From Candidatus Rifleibacteriota bacterium (GTDB taxonomy: Bacteria > Muiribacteriota > Ozemobacteria > Ozemobacterales > Ozemobacteraceae): DNA of 64,000 nucleotides. The notes under the pieces were generated by a model. The model was not told the DNA's origin and did not search any database. It saw only the letters and a program-made list of their open reading frames with translations. The stretch spans positions 124,001 to 188,000 of the forward strand of contig JADFXM010000008.1 in the NCBI GenBank assembly GCA_015233565.1, read 5' to 3'. This document shows, in pieces, positions 52,123 through 61,979 of this stretch. The first letter of the stretch is position 1; every line of letters begins with the position of its first letter. The translations under genes and the position numbers were made by a program.

Positions 52123-55116
52123 ATGCCATTTAAAATATACAAACGAGTTCGAAAATTTATATTTGACCTCTGGGTTATTGCGTGGCCGATTATTGTAATT
52201 CTTCTTGCGCTCTGCGTTTGGAGACTTCAGAAATGGCAGGAAATTTCTCATCGTCGAACCCAAATGATGGAATTATGTCAGAATGACGCTTCAGCGCGGC
52301 TAAATAGATTTAAAGCGGGATCAATTTATGAGGCGCAGATTTCAGACATGTTTGCCCTTGTAAAAAGAGATATTTCCAGGGGGTTGGAACTTGGAAAATT
52401 TTCAGAGGGAAATCTTGGAGAAATGCTTTCAAAAGCGATTCAAAAAAGAGTATCACCCAGTCATCTTTCAAAGGATCCTAAAATTTATGCTTTTCTTTTT
52501 GATTCTCAAAATCAACCCAAGCCTCTTTCGGGTACCCTATTAGAAAATAGAAAAACTTCTCTGATTTTGAGCCTTTTAGCCAAAGCTACAATTGCTGATA
52601 CGCTTCCAGTTCAGGAAATGAAATCGCTTGACCATAGATGTACAGGAGTTTTTGGGGAGCTTGGAACTTTCGATTTTTTTTCTTTTAAAGGAAAGGGAAA
52701 AGCAATTCCCGTTGATTTTGAGAACGGAAAAAAATTTCTTATCTGGCAACCAATTGTAAAGAAAGAGATCGTGATAGGTGCGTTCCTGGGTATTTTTAAC
52801 CGAGATGCCTACTATTCCTCCAAGCCTTTGGTATATGCGATGAAAAAGTATGCTGCTTCAAAAAAGGCAGGAATTCGCTGTGTTCTTACTTCCCATGAAA
52901 AGGATCGTTCTCCCGGAAAAGCAGTTGTTTGGGCGCCAAAAAGTGTGATCCCAGAATCCCTTGGCAAAAATTTTATAATGAGATTGCATCAATTGGAAAG
53001 GGAAAACAAAGGTAATCGGGAGAAATTTTCAATTCCAGGGCAGGTTTCACTTATTTTACCTGGTTACTGGGTGATTAGAAATGCTCTTAGGTCTGAAACC
53101 CCTTATGAACTTTGGTTATTTTACCCAATTCCGAAAGGAACGGGGTTTGTCTGGCTCGATCCAAATGAATTGTTGCTTTTGTTCATAGTTTTATCGGTTT
53201 GGTTTATCTATTTCTTTCTCCCGGAATTATCCGGCAAAGTGACTGGTACTCCACTCGGGATATGGTTTGGTGGGTATTTCGTAATGGTGGGGGTTCTTCC
53301 TCTCGCATTGATTTTTTCATTTTCGAATTTTTTCTTTTCTATCAACCAGGACAGAAGTGTCAAAAATATTCTTCAAAAGACCCTGAGTCAATTTGAGATG
53401 ATCGATTCAGAAAGTGTTGAAATTGATGCTAAATTCCGGAATTTATGCCAGAAAAGCATTTTCAATCCAGCGCTTGTTCAAGAACTTGACAAGCTTCCGA
53501 TTGGTTCAAAAAAGAAGGGTCCCCTGTTAAGCAAGGCATTCGATTTTTTCTCCGCAGCGGGTTTGGAATTGTGTGATCTCCTTTTATACAGATACACTAA
53601 GGATATGATTGCGTTTACCCCTTCCGATAAGGCTCAAAGTGAAACCCTGGCAGCTCTTGATATGAACTTTCTGCTGATTATAGGTGTAGGAACAGGTTTT
53701 GAGCCATTACTAACAGATGAAATCTTAAAGCCATATGGACAAAGCCATGAAGTGTATTTCAAAATATTCAAAAATATTGTGGCTTCCAGCCTGTTTTTGG
53801 ATTATTTTGAATTTAGGACTAGGACTCAGTTTTTCAGATCTGAGAGCAAACTCTATTTACAATACATGGATTTTATTTCTTCACAAGGGCATTTAAAAAT
53901 GTGTGTGCTGTTTAGAGCAATTGCAACTCGGCCTTATCAGGAATATCTTCAGAAAAGATTTGAAGAATTTGAAACTTCAGAACGTGAAAATTCCGGACCG
54001 GGACTTGTTCCGATCCGATATGCCTTTTGTCGAAATCACCAAGGTTTATTGGAAAACCTTTTTCCGAAGTCTTCCGCCTGGATGGGAAGCCGGGAATTCA
54101 AAAAATTGGCTGCCCTAATGAAAGAAGCTGCTGATTCAGATGGCAGTAGAATTTTGTATTCCCCGTTAAATCCCAATGTTGCTTTCGTGTCCTATCCGGC
54201 AAGGCGAATCCCGGAAATGGTATTTGGGGCTGAAATAATTCTTTCTCCACTTTTTTTGGAAAAGCTGAACATCGAGACTTTACGTAATACACTGACACTT
54301 GCGGTACTTGTACTTATTGTTTTTCTGGGTTTAACTATTATTTCGCATCTTCTTTCACCGCTGGGAAAAATTCAAAAAGCTCTTGCCAGGATATCCACCG
54401 GAGATTTGTCCACACGTCTTGAATTGTCGAGAAATGATGAAATCGGAGAGGTGGCGCGAGCTTTTGATTCGATGACCGGTGGCTTGGAGCGTAGAAGAAA
54501 TTTGGCAAGGTTTGTTTCGGATACCCTCGAAAGCGAGCTGGAAATTGCTTCTCAAAAAAGTGGTAACAGAACCGGTTATCGCGAAACGAATGGTGTAGTA
54601 CTTGTCTCTGATATGCGTGATTTTACAACTATTTCCGAAAAGTATCCGCCCGATTTAGTAGTTAACATGCTGAATGGTCATCTTGAAGCAATGACCCAGG
54701 CTATTAAGAAATTTGGAGGGAAGATCGATCAGTTCATTGGGGATGCAGTAGTTGCAGTGTTTGTTGAACCGTCACTGGAAATTGCAGCTAAAAAAGCTCT
54801 TCAGGCTGCAGCCGAGATGATGAAAAAACATGCCCAATTACAGGAAGAGAGAAAATCTCTTGGGGAATTTAATTATGCCATGGGAATTGGGATTGATGCC
54901 GGAAAAATCCTAATTGCTTCATTCGGATCAGAACTTAGAATGGAAAGAAACATTATCGGCGATCCCAGATCACTTGCTGAGCGCCTCGAAGTGGCTTCGA
55001 AAAAAGGAAGATATTCAAAAATTGTAGTTTCAAAAACAATGAAAAATAGTCTTCCTGAAATCAGTTTTGAGAACATCCCAGGAACTGAGGGATGGGAATT
55101 AATGGCAATCACATGA
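52123..55116 (+). CDS. Membrane class III cyclase A: metal half intact, substrate half degenerate
   Basis: 997 residues. A membrane helix at about 16-36, an extracytoplasmic region, helices at about 346-364 and 375-400, a second extracytoplasmic region, a last helix at about 723-745, a HAMP domain (745-795) and a C-terminal cyclase domain (about 820-985). Metal aspartates are present: Asp830 (VSDMRDF) and Asp874 (FIGDAVVAVF). But the purine-site Lys is Gln870, the Thr/Asp position is Asn943, and the transition-state Asn is Ser950; Arg954 is kept. Alone it should be poorly active or inactive. The next gene, 16 bp downstream, encodes a paralogue with the opposite losses, so it is proposed as the C1-like half of a heterodimer. 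No strong Shine-Dalgarno is seen. Confidence 0.88.
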   Translation: MPFKIYKRVRKFIFDLWVIAWPIIVILLALCVWRLQKWQEISHRRTQMMELCQNDASARLNRFKAGSIYEAQISDMFALVKRDISRGLELGKFSEGNLGEMLSKAIQKRVSPSHLSKDPKIYAFLFDSQNQPKPLSGTLLENRKTSLILSLLAKATIADTLPVQEMKSLDHRCTGVFGELGTFDFFSFKGKGKAIPVDFENGKKFLIWQPIVKKEIVIGAFLGIFNRDAYYSSKPLVYAMKKYAASKKAGIRCVLTSHEKDRSPGKAVVWAPKSVIPESLGKNFIMRLHQLERENKGNREKFSIPGQVSLILPGYWVIRNALRSETPYELWLFYPIPKGTGFVWLDPNELLLLFIVLSVWFIYFFLPELSGKVTGTPLGIWFGGYFVMVGVLPLALIFSFSNFFFSINQDRSVKNILQKTLSQFEMIDSESVEIDAKFRNLCQKSIFNPALVQELDKLPIGSKKKGPLLSKAFDFFSAAGLELCDLLLYRYTKDMIAFTPSDKAQSETLAALDMNFLLIIGVGTGFEPLLTDEILKPYGQSHEVYFKIFKNIVASSLFLDYFEFRTRTQFFRSESKLYLQYMDFISSQGHLKMCVLFRAIATRPYQEYLQKRFEEFETSERENSGPGLVPIRYAFCRNHQGLLENLFPKSSAWMGSREFKKLAALMKEAADSDGSRILYSPLNPNVAFVSYPARRIPEMVFGAEIILSPLFLEKLNIETLRNTLTLAVLVLIVFLGLTIISHLLSPLGKIQKALARISTGDLSTRLELSRNDEIGEVARAFDSMTGGLERRRNLARFVSDTLESELEIASQKSGNRTGYRETNGVVLVSDMRDFTTISEKYPPDLVVNMLNGHLEAMTQAIKKFGGKIDQFIGDAVVAVFVEPSLEIAAKKALQAAAEMMKKHAQLQEERKSLGEFNYAMGIGIDAGKILIASFGSELRMERNIIGDPRSLAERLEVASKKGRYSKIVVSKTMKNSLPEISFENIPGTEGWELMAIT

Positions 55117-55132
55117 GGTTTTTAAAAGATTT

Positions 55133-58081
55133 ATGAAAGTTTCGCGTCTTTTAATTTTTTCGTATCTTTTGTTTTTTGCGCTTCCCTGGGTATTTTTTTC
55201 AATTATTCAGGATCAGACGCAAAAAATGAAGGAAAAGGAAAACCAGGGCAAAATTCTGCAATTCGCGAGAGAATCGTTGAAACATTTCCAGGAAACAAGC
55301 GACACAATGACGATGTACCAAACGATGTTTTCTGCTTTTCTTGGCGACAATTTTAATAGTACAACCCAGCTTGAAACTAAGAACAAGGAACTCCTTGCAT
55401 TAAAAATATTCCCTCCTTATGACTTATTTGTAGCATGTGGGGAAGAAGCGGATTCACAACTTTTTTTCACCAGCGGGATTGGACTTAGTAAAAAGATCGG
55501 GGAGCTATTTTACGAGTATTTGATAAAAGACCAGATTACCAAGGAAAACGAGAATTTTCTTGAATCCAGTTTCAAAAAAATTCTTCAACTTCCCATACCA
55601 CTTCCCAAAGTTCTCGGAAACGGGCGAAATCATCAAGGAAAACTGGTTTTCTATAATTCTCTCACAGGCTTAAAAGGTTTGTATTGGAATCTACGGGCTT
55701 GTCGATTTGTATTAGCATTGATCGATTTTGGCGACGGGCACATTGACCCTATGCTGGGAATGAAGTTCAGCTCTGGAAAAGTGAAAATGAATGATTCCAT
55801 CAGCGTTGTGGGTGGGTTTTTCCCAAGAGGTGAAGGAGAACCTATTTTTCCTGAAGAAATGTCCAAATACCCATCTGCATTGGCGTGGTTGAAGAAAATT
55901 TGCAAAGAACCGGGAGAGAATATTCCCAACGAAAAGAGGATTGATAATCAAATTATTTTAACTGGCCCGACTGAATTCGGCATCCCTTGGCAGGCTTTTG
56001 TCGTGGCTGAAATTAATCCCCCACCAATTTCCTGGACTTTGACAAAAAAAGGTATTTGGATGGTTTCTTTGCTTTTTATGATTGGTGGCTCCCTTGGGGT
56101 TTTTCAAGGGGTTTATATGAATCGGGGAATTAGATTTACCGTTTCAGGTGTTCTTCTGACGAGCTGCATTTCGTTGTTACTGATACCGGTCGGATCCATG
56201 ATCGCACTTTCCCAAAATGTTGTACAACAATTACAGGAACTGGATCGTGAATTTCTTTCAAGCAAATTGAAACAGGATCTAACTCTTATTGACTCCGGAG
56301 TTAATTATTTTCGAGCAGGAGTTGTCAGAGATATGAAAAAGCTCAGTTTGACCGGAGCGATTGCTGATTTTTTTTTATCAAGGCCATCGGCGTTAAGAAT
56401 TAGGAACTTTGTGGAAGTATTAGCTGGAAAAGCGCGTGGGAATTTGAAATCACAAAAATCTGACAACGTTGAAATGTTATGTACTTTCGGATTGGGTAAA
56501 ACAACCGGAATCTGGGTGAGGAATGATACTCATAAAGGGGAAGGAGACAATCCGGTTGAGATAATGCCTTCACTTTGGAAGAATCTTTTCAAGCGATTAA
56601 ATAAGGATTTATTTTTGAATGATAGGGATGATTTCTCAAATAAGAGGATGGATGAACTTAGAACCGAAATCTTGTTCGAAGTTATGAATCTTGCTCTGGG
56701 AAGAAATTCTCTTGCGGCGATTACAGCTTTGTTGCCGAGACCCTCTGTTATTGATGTTTCCCAATTAAAATTGAGTTTTATGGTTAACCCTATAAAAAAA
56801 TTGGGAAAATCCACAGGATACTTTCTTTTATGGCTTTGGACAAGTTGGCTGGATAATGGATACCTGGATTTCCTAAAAGAGGAAAAGCTTTATTGCAAAT
56901 CAATAGCATCGGCGAGTACGGCTTCAATATTCGAAAAGCTTGCAGATCCTGATGTTTTTCCCCGAGGTTGGGTTGCAACTCTTTTCGGAATTGGCCAGAA
57001 CTATATTAGAGCTGGTGGAGAGATAGAAAACCGTCCTTTCAAAATGATGTCGTCGTTTTTTGAAATAGATGAAACTGGGATTCCAAAAGAGGGAAAAGAT
57101 GAAACGGCGACCGGTGCTCCCCTTTTTGCTATTTTCCCAGGGAAAGAGCTATCTTTATTTGTACTAGGCACATATCGATTTGCTGATTGGCTTGAATTAA
57201 GATCCTGGTTTTACAACAATTCATTTAAGGTTTTATCAATTTTGGCGATTTTTCTTGCAATTCTTCTTTCCAAACGCGGAATTGATCACTTTTTAAATCC
57301 ATTAAAAGAGCTGCGAAATTCCTTGGCACAAATTGAGAATGGAAAATATGACACAAGATTGGACGAAAAGCGCAAAGATGAATTTGGTACAATTGGAGCT
57401 GCTTTCAACACCATGGCAAAAGGGCTTGAAGAGGGAAAAATTTTGGGATCATATGTTTCTGCCTCGGTCAGAAAAGCCGTAGAAGATGGAGATTTCCGTG
57501 TAAAAGCCCGGCAGGGAGAACGTCGTGAAACTACTATTCTGTTCTCAAGTCTTTTGGGATTTGAAGATCTTAGAGAAAATATGTCCAATGATAAGATTAT
57601 TTCAGTTCTTTCAGAGCATCTTCGTGCTTTCAATGATGCAATTGCGGAACTGGGTGGGGATATCGACAAGGTTATGGCGGACAAGGTGCTTGCTGTTTTC
57701 GACCATGAAAAATTAGGGGGAGGAGAAAAAGCCCTTGAGATCGCATTAAGATGTCTTGCATTTGTCAGGAAACGTCTTCAACCCCAGGGAATTGAACTCG
57801 CAGTTGGGATCAACTCAGGGGAGGTTATTGCTGGAATATTAGGTGCAAAATCTGACAAACAGACTTATACGGTAATTGGAGATCCGGTCAATCTTGCGTC
57901 CCGCCTGGCACTTCTGGCGCACACGGTTGAGGGAACCCGAATTGTAATTTCGGGGGCGGCAGTAAACTTATTGAACAATAAGTTGCCGGTTCAGAAACTC
58001 CCTTTCAAAAGAGTAAAGGGAAAAACGCAGGAAGTACAAGCTTATGTCCTGGAAGCCGAACCTTCTGAACTTCTGAATTAA
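55133..58081 (+). CDS. Membrane class III cyclase B: substrate half intact, first metal Asp lost
   Basis: 982 residues with the same layout as cyclase A: helices at about 6-22, 303-322, 332-356 and 702-720, HAMP about 720-770, cyclase domain about 795-975. The first metal aspartate is replaced by Ser806 (LFSSLLGF instead of FSDxxGF). The second, Asp850, is present, in MADK rather than IGDA. Lys846, Thr913 (TYTVIGD), Asn920 and Arg924 (VNLASR) are all intact. This is the C2-like complement of cyclase A. It starts 16 bp after cyclase A's stop with GAGG upstream, so they are cotranscribed. The extracytoplasmic regions are not recognised; the two presumably sense one signal as a dimer. Confidence 0.88.
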   Translation: MKVSRLLIFSYLLFFALPWVFFSIIQDQTQKMKEKENQGKILQFARESLKHFQETSDTMTMYQTMFSAFLGDNFNSTTQLETKNKELLALKIFPPYDLFVACGEEADSQLFFTSGIGLSKKIGELFYEYLIKDQITKENENFLESSFKKILQLPIPLPKVLGNGRNHQGKLVFYNSLTGLKGLYWNLRACRFVLALIDFGDGHIDPMLGMKFSSGKVKMNDSISVVGGFFPRGEGEPIFPEEMSKYPSALAWLKKICKEPGENIPNEKRIDNQIILTGPTEFGIPWQAFVVAEINPPPISWTLTKKGIWMVSLLFMIGGSLGVFQGVYMNRGIRFTVSGVLLTSCISLLLIPVGSMIALSQNVVQQLQELDREFLSSKLKQDLTLIDSGVNYFRAGVVRDMKKLSLTGAIADFFLSRPSALRIRNFVEVLAGKARGNLKSQKSDNVEMLCTFGLGKTTGIWVRNDTHKGEGDNPVEIMPSLWKNLFKRLNKDLFLNDRDDFSNKRMDELRTEILFEVMNLALGRNSLAAITALLPRPSVIDVSQLKLSFMVNPIKKLGKSTGYFLLWLWTSWLDNGYLDFLKEEKLYCKSIASASTASIFEKLADPDVFPRGWVATLFGIGQNYIRAGGEIENRPFKMMSSFFEIDETGIPKEGKDETATGAPLFAIFPGKELSLFVLGTYRFADWLELRSWFYNNSFKVLSILAIFLAILLSKRGIDHFLNPLKELRNSLAQIENGKYDTRLDEKRKDEFGTIGAAFNTMAKGLEEGKILGSYVSASVRKAVEDGDFRVKARQGERRETTILFSSLLGFEDLRENMSNDKIISVLSEHLRAFNDAIAELGGDIDKVMADKVLAVFDHEKLGGGEKALEIALRCLAFVRKRLQPQGIELAVGINSGEVIAGILGAKSDKQTYTVIGDPVNLASRLALLAHTVEGTRIVISGAAVNLLNNKLPVQKLPFKRVKGKTQEVQAYVLEAEPSELLN

Positions 58082-58330
58082 CGAATTAACAGAAAGAAAG
58101 TGGAACATACCCAACTTGAAAAATACTTTGGTGAGTTGTTTTTCCAGCATCTTTCAAACTTACAAAAGGCCGGATAGATTTAAAACCTGATCTGGCCAAA
58201 TACGCGACTGTTCTGCCATCTGAGCGAGAAGTGTAACATCAGACCAAATTTTGGGCCAATTCAACCATCTTCAAGCAAAACCGCTTCACAATAAGCGTGC
58301 ATCACTCCCCCAGCTTTCCAAATCGAATCT

Positions 58331-59344
58331 TCATCTGGGTGTGACACTGATTTCATGAATGGCGACATCATTTTTTGCCTTGAAATTGCGCCGGGTTTTT
58401 ACGCAAACACCATTTGGACTCAGATAAGGGGAAAGGTCAGGGCGCGACATCAGATACATCCGGCCTCCGGGAAGAAGATGCTCTGGGAGCTTTGCAAGAA
58501 CTTGACGTAACACAGTTCCCTTGAAATCATATCGATTGATATCAGTCTCATTTTCATCAATTGCCAAAGGCGCCTCAAAAAAAATCGTATCGAATTTTTC
58601 GTGAATTTGGTCAAAACCATCGCTTGTATATGAACAAATATAATGTTCCACACCGCATCGCCTGGCCGCCACACGCGTATTGGCCACCGCCATTGGATTA
58701 ATATCCGTCGCATCGACAGGGATTTTGTATTTTACGGCAATACAGACCGCATCCAGACCTGATCCGGTGCCTAGTACAAGAACTCGTCGTGATGCAGAAA
58801 GCTCTGGAAGGCCTACTTCCAGAAGGTTTTCAAGGTATGGGTTGTTATACAAATAAACGCTCGGAAATAAGGGTATCTCAGGAACTTCCCCTAAATTCTC
58901 TCTCAGCGCTTGGGCAGCAACATTGATCGTCGGCTTAATCGACCATAAAATTCGGCAATCCAAGCTACCTATAACAAATGCGTTAGCCCATGAAGGGTCC
59001 AATTTTCTTAATAGGTTCCCGCCTTGCCCAAAAAAACGCTCCATAGCTCCTCTTAAAAGAAGAACTCTTCCCGGATCGTTTTTATAAGAATCCAGCAAAA
59101 GGGTCGAATGTCCAAACAACAATCCGTTTTCCTCGCAGAGAAAATGAATAGAAAGTGGGAAAAAATTACCTTCATGGCGGTACCCCAGAAGAATGGTTTT
59201 GCCGTTTTTGCTTTTAAATACAGATGAAGCAATTTGGCCGAGCGCAATGGTCTCAAAACCATCCTCGCATTTTAAGTTGACAGATGGCAACTTAACTTGA
59301 AGTGTATTCAGGAATAAAGCTAGATCTAGCTCTTGAAGTGACAT
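58331..59344 (-). CDS. SAM-dependent methyltransferase, HemK/RsmC-like
   Basis: 337-residue class I methyltransferase. The N-terminal half (about 1-165) is an unrecognised accessory domain. The C-terminal half has the SAM motif RVLVLGTGSGLDAV (near 187-200), the acidic DATDINPMAV, and a strand ending FDTIFFEAPLA where N/D-PPY would stand in DNA/RNA or glutamine N-methylases. The altered motif (EAPL) suggests a different target atom, for instance a carboxylate or small molecule. No neighbour points to a substrate. Single gene with intergenic DNA on both sides. Confidence 0.8.
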   Translation of the reverse strand: MSLQELDLALFLNTLQVKLPSVNLKCEDGFETIALGQIASSVFKSKNGKTILLGYRHEGNFFPLSIHFLCEENGLLFGHSTLLLDSYKNDPGRVLLLRGAMERFFGQGGNLLRKLDPSWANAFVIGSLDCRILWSIKPTINVAAQALRENLGEVPEIPLFPSVYLYNNPYLENLLEVGLPELSASRRVLVLGTGSGLDAVCIAVKYKIPVDATDINPMAVANTRVAARRCGVEHYICSYTSDGFDQIHEKFDTIFFEAPLAIDENETDINRYDFKGTVLRQVLAKLPEHLLPGGRMYLMSRPDLSPYLSPNGVCVKTRRNFKAKNDVAIHEISVTPR

Positions 59345-59422
59345 ATTGAAATTTCACGTTAGGATTTTGCTTACCCCGCTCAATCTAGCACTACGGATTT
59401 AGGATGTCAATTGAGATATTTC

Positions 59423-59576
59423 ATTAACTTTACAGTCCCATTTTACCTCTTTAAAACTGCACATCATGCTAGTTACAGCACGATTTTAAAAAAATTACTT
59501 TGAGAGGAAGCAAATCATTCTTAAATCAAGCTTTGAGCGACTTGGAGAGGAGTTAAAATGGAGCAGTAGAGTTAAT
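59423..59576. mobile_element. Repeat D, copy 3 (154 bp, best preserved)
   Basis: Ends ATTAACTTTACAG and, inverted, ATTAACTCTACTG. Collinear with 12934-13079 throughout (TTAAAACTGCACAT, TTTGAGAGGAAG, AATCAAGCTTTGAGCGACTT). Confidence 0.7.
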
Positions 59577-59640
59577 ACTTTTATTCAGCACAACCACTTA
59601 TTCCACTTTTTTTCCCTGATGCTAGGCTTCTGTCAAAATT

Positions 59641-59800
59641 GAATTTCAGATATCCTTATGCGCATTTGAATTGATCAGAAATTCAGAGTTTCCAACCGGA
59701 AATCCACCTGGCACTTTTCACGGAAAAAAGTGTTTATTTATGCTGAAAATTTCTCAAAATTGTGCCAAATGAGTTCCTTCTAAATCAGGAAGTCTGAATT
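59641..59800. mobile_element. Repeat E, copy 2 (inverse orientation)
   Basis: Reverse complement of the family at 10148-10304; ends GAATTTCAGATATCC and AATCAGGAAGTCTGAATT. Confidence 0.55.
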
Positions 59801-59838
59801 TATAGTATCTACTCAAATAATCTGCGGCTTAATTCGGC

Positions 59839-59889
59839 GGCTTCGACTCCGCTCTGTCAGCGGTCCGGTCGTTGAGCGGAGCCGAAACG
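59839..59889. repeat. GC-rich imperfect palindrome
   Basis: GGCTTCGACTCCGCTC (59839-59854) pairs with GAGCGGAGCCGAA (59874-59886) around an inner GTCAGCGGTCCGGTC. It stands out from the AT-rich surroundings and may be a REP-like element or imported piece. The T tract of a terminator is missing. Confidence 0.5.
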
Positions 59890-59928
59890 ACCTTCGCGAT
59901 CAACATCTAAACTCACTGTGACTAAGGA

Positions 59929-61875
59929 CTAGTCCGGTTTTTTCAGAGATTTGCCGCTTTTTTGGGAATCGATTATTACTAATTCCTTTGAAACAAGATT
60001 GTCCAGAGCATTTTGGAAAAAATAATTTGTTTGGGAGATGCGGCCTTGATTATTCCATGCGCTTGTAATGGTCAAAATTGAGTCCGAGGTTTCGCACAAA
60101 GCCATTACAAAACGCTCTTCAATTGGCAAGAAGTTAACTTTGCTGTTTGGTGGTAGTGACAAATCAGTTTGATAGGAATAAATAAGGGGTGAAGGGAAAC
60201 CGATAGGGTGCGATTTTTTCACATCATAATTTGTGCCATTTGTACCGCTTGTAATTGAAGTGTTCTCCTCTTCAGATAATAGAATCTGAATGTCAACAGG
60301 GTACCAAAAGACCTTAAATCCTGAAGCCTTTTTCCCCAATGGACGATTGGAAAGATTAGGAAGATGTGGCATTTGTCCTTGTTTTCCTGCTGGGACTTTC
60401 TGGCACATTCTAAATTCATGTGTCATTAATGCCTCGCCGGAATTTTTTGAAAAATTGTCGTTTGTAAGAGTTTCCAAAAATTCCATGAGTGTTTTTTTAA
60501 CAAACTCCGGGTTTAATCCATAAAACTGCCGATCGTTTCTTCTCCAAAAAAGTGCAAGTGATTCGTAAAAATTGGCTTGGTTTCCATTGAAAAATCTTTG
60601 GCACAAAAAATTGAGACTCAATCTAAATCTTTGGGTATTGCAAATTCCTTCAACCAATTTCCCGATATCCTGTATTTTAACGATTTCGTGCGGTTCAAGC
60701 CAATTACTTCTTTGAATTGCGTAAGGCGGATAGGGTGCCGAAGATAATTCTCCACTTTCAACAAATTTATTCAGGGCCGTTCCCTTCAAAACCTTGACCA
60801 AACCTACCTGTATGGAACTGGTTTTCCAGGAAAATGCATCATTCAAAGTTTTTTTGAACAAGTCAAAATTTTCTCCTGGAAGTCCTGCAAGCAAATCTAT
60901 ATGGATGTGGCAACCTGTCTTTTCACGAAGACGAAAAACTCTTTCAGAAAGCTTTTCCAGGTCGCTTTTTCTTGATACTGCTCCTAGGGCCGCAGAATTA
61001 GTGCTTTGTACTCCAATTTCCAAATGAAAAGTATCCTTGGGAGCGCCTGCCAGCAAATCGATCAAATCATCGTTTAAAATATCCGCTTTTAATTCAAAAT
61101 GAAAACAGATCTTTTTGTGGTTCCGATCAAGAATATATTGGATAATTGACGCAGCTCGCTCTGTGTCCAGATTGAAGGTTCTGTCCGCAAAACGAATCTG
61201 AGTGTAATCGGAATTAAAAAACCAGTCCAAGTCTTCAAAAACTCTCTCCATGGAAAAATTTCTAACAGGACCTAGAACCGAACTCAAACAATAAGTACAT
61301 TTAAAAGGACACCCACGGGAAGCTTCGTAGTAAGTGAAACCTCTGCCATTTCCATATAGTCCGGCTTTGAAGGGTGATGGAATAATGTCCAGATTGGAAA
61401 TCTGGTCCCGTGAAGGTTCGAAAAAAGGGTTGCCATTTTGGGAATAGGCAGTACCTGCAATTCCAATTAATTCCTTTCCATTAAAAAAATTCCGTAGAAT
61501 TTCGGAAAACGTTTCTTCACCTTCACCAATTGCAATCAAATCTACCCAGGGAGCTGTTCTAAAAATTTCTTCCACTCCGAAAGAGACCTCTGGTCCTCCA
61601 AAAATTATTTTTGTTTCCGGAAAAGCTGCCTTTATTGCTCCGCTGATAGTTAGTGTTGATATCAGATTCCATATGTAAACGGAAAATGCGACCAAATTTG
61701 GCTTCTGGAGTATTATATTCTGAATTATTGAATCGTTTCCCTGATTTAAATCGAAATCAATTCGTTTTAAACGCGGATTCGATGGAGTTTTTTCCCAAAA
61801 TGCTTGAAGCATTGCCAAGGAAAGACTAGAATGGGTGTGTCGTGTGTTTAAACCGACAAGTAATACCTTTGACAT
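59929..61875 (-). CDS. B12-binding-domain radical SAM protein (DUF4080-type)
   Basis: 648 residues from 61875, which has GGAGG seven bases upstream (the frame is open to 61887). N-terminal B12-binding fold about 1-140 (VLLVGLNTRHTHSS, NLVAFSVYIWN, IIFGGPEVS) without the DxHxxG motif, so cobalamin may sit base-off or not at all. Radical SAM barrel about 180-400 with GCPFKCTYC for the 4Fe-4S cluster and a FHLEIGVQS strand. The C-terminal domain is of the DUF4080 type. The reaction is unknown; relatives are linked to methyl transfer or natural-product style chemistry. Divergent from the small membrane protein at 61980, with a 104-bp gap. A low-complexity stretch lies near residues 500-560. Confidence 0.87.
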   Translation of the reverse strand: MSKVLLVGLNTRHTHSSLSLAMLQAFWEKTPSNPRLKRIDFDLNQGNDSIIQNIILQKPNLVAFSVYIWNLISTLTISGAIKAAFPETKIIFGGPEVSFGVEEIFRTAPWVDLIAIGEGEETFSEILRNFFNGKELIGIAGTAYSQNGNPFFEPSRDQISNLDIIPSPFKAGLYGNGRGFTYYEASRGCPFKCTYCLSSVLGPVRNFSMERVFEDLDWFFNSDYTQIRFADRTFNLDTERAASIIQYILDRNHKKICFHFELKADILNDDLIDLLAGAPKDTFHLEIGVQSTNSAALGAVSRKSDLEKLSERVFRLREKTGCHIHIDLLAGLPGENFDLFKKTLNDAFSWKTSSIQVGLVKVLKGTALNKFVESGELSSAPYPPYAIQRSNWLEPHEIVKIQDIGKLVEGICNTQRFRLSLNFLCQRFFNGNQANFYESLALFWRRNDRQFYGLNPEFVKKTLMEFLETLTNDNFSKNSGEALMTHEFRMCQKVPAGKQGQMPHLPNLSNRPLGKKASGFKVFWYPVDIQILLSEEENTSITSGTNGTNYDVKKSHPIGFPSPLIYSYQTDLSLPPNSKVNFLPIEERFVMALCETSDSILTITSAWNNQGRISQTNYFFQNALDNLVSKELVIIDSQKSGKSLKKPD

Positions 61876-61979
61876 TTTTTCCTCCAAAAGGATTGGATCA
61901 ACCTCAGGATATTATATCAATAATCTGGTTCACTTCATGTCTTAATTTAGTTGATTTTAAAAGAAGAAAACATTTTGAA

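Larger units (their letters stand above)
59345..59928. other. Repeat-filled intergenic region
   Basis: 584 bp holding repeat D copy 3 (59423-59576), repeat E copy 2 (59641-59800) and a GC-rich hairpin (59839-59889). No gene seen. Confidence 0.65.

Noticed and set aside
59755..59770. TTGGCACAATTTTGAG on the minus strand in repeat E as a sigma-54 promoter
   Set aside because: The -24 half matches, but the -12 lacks the essential GC at the right spacing.
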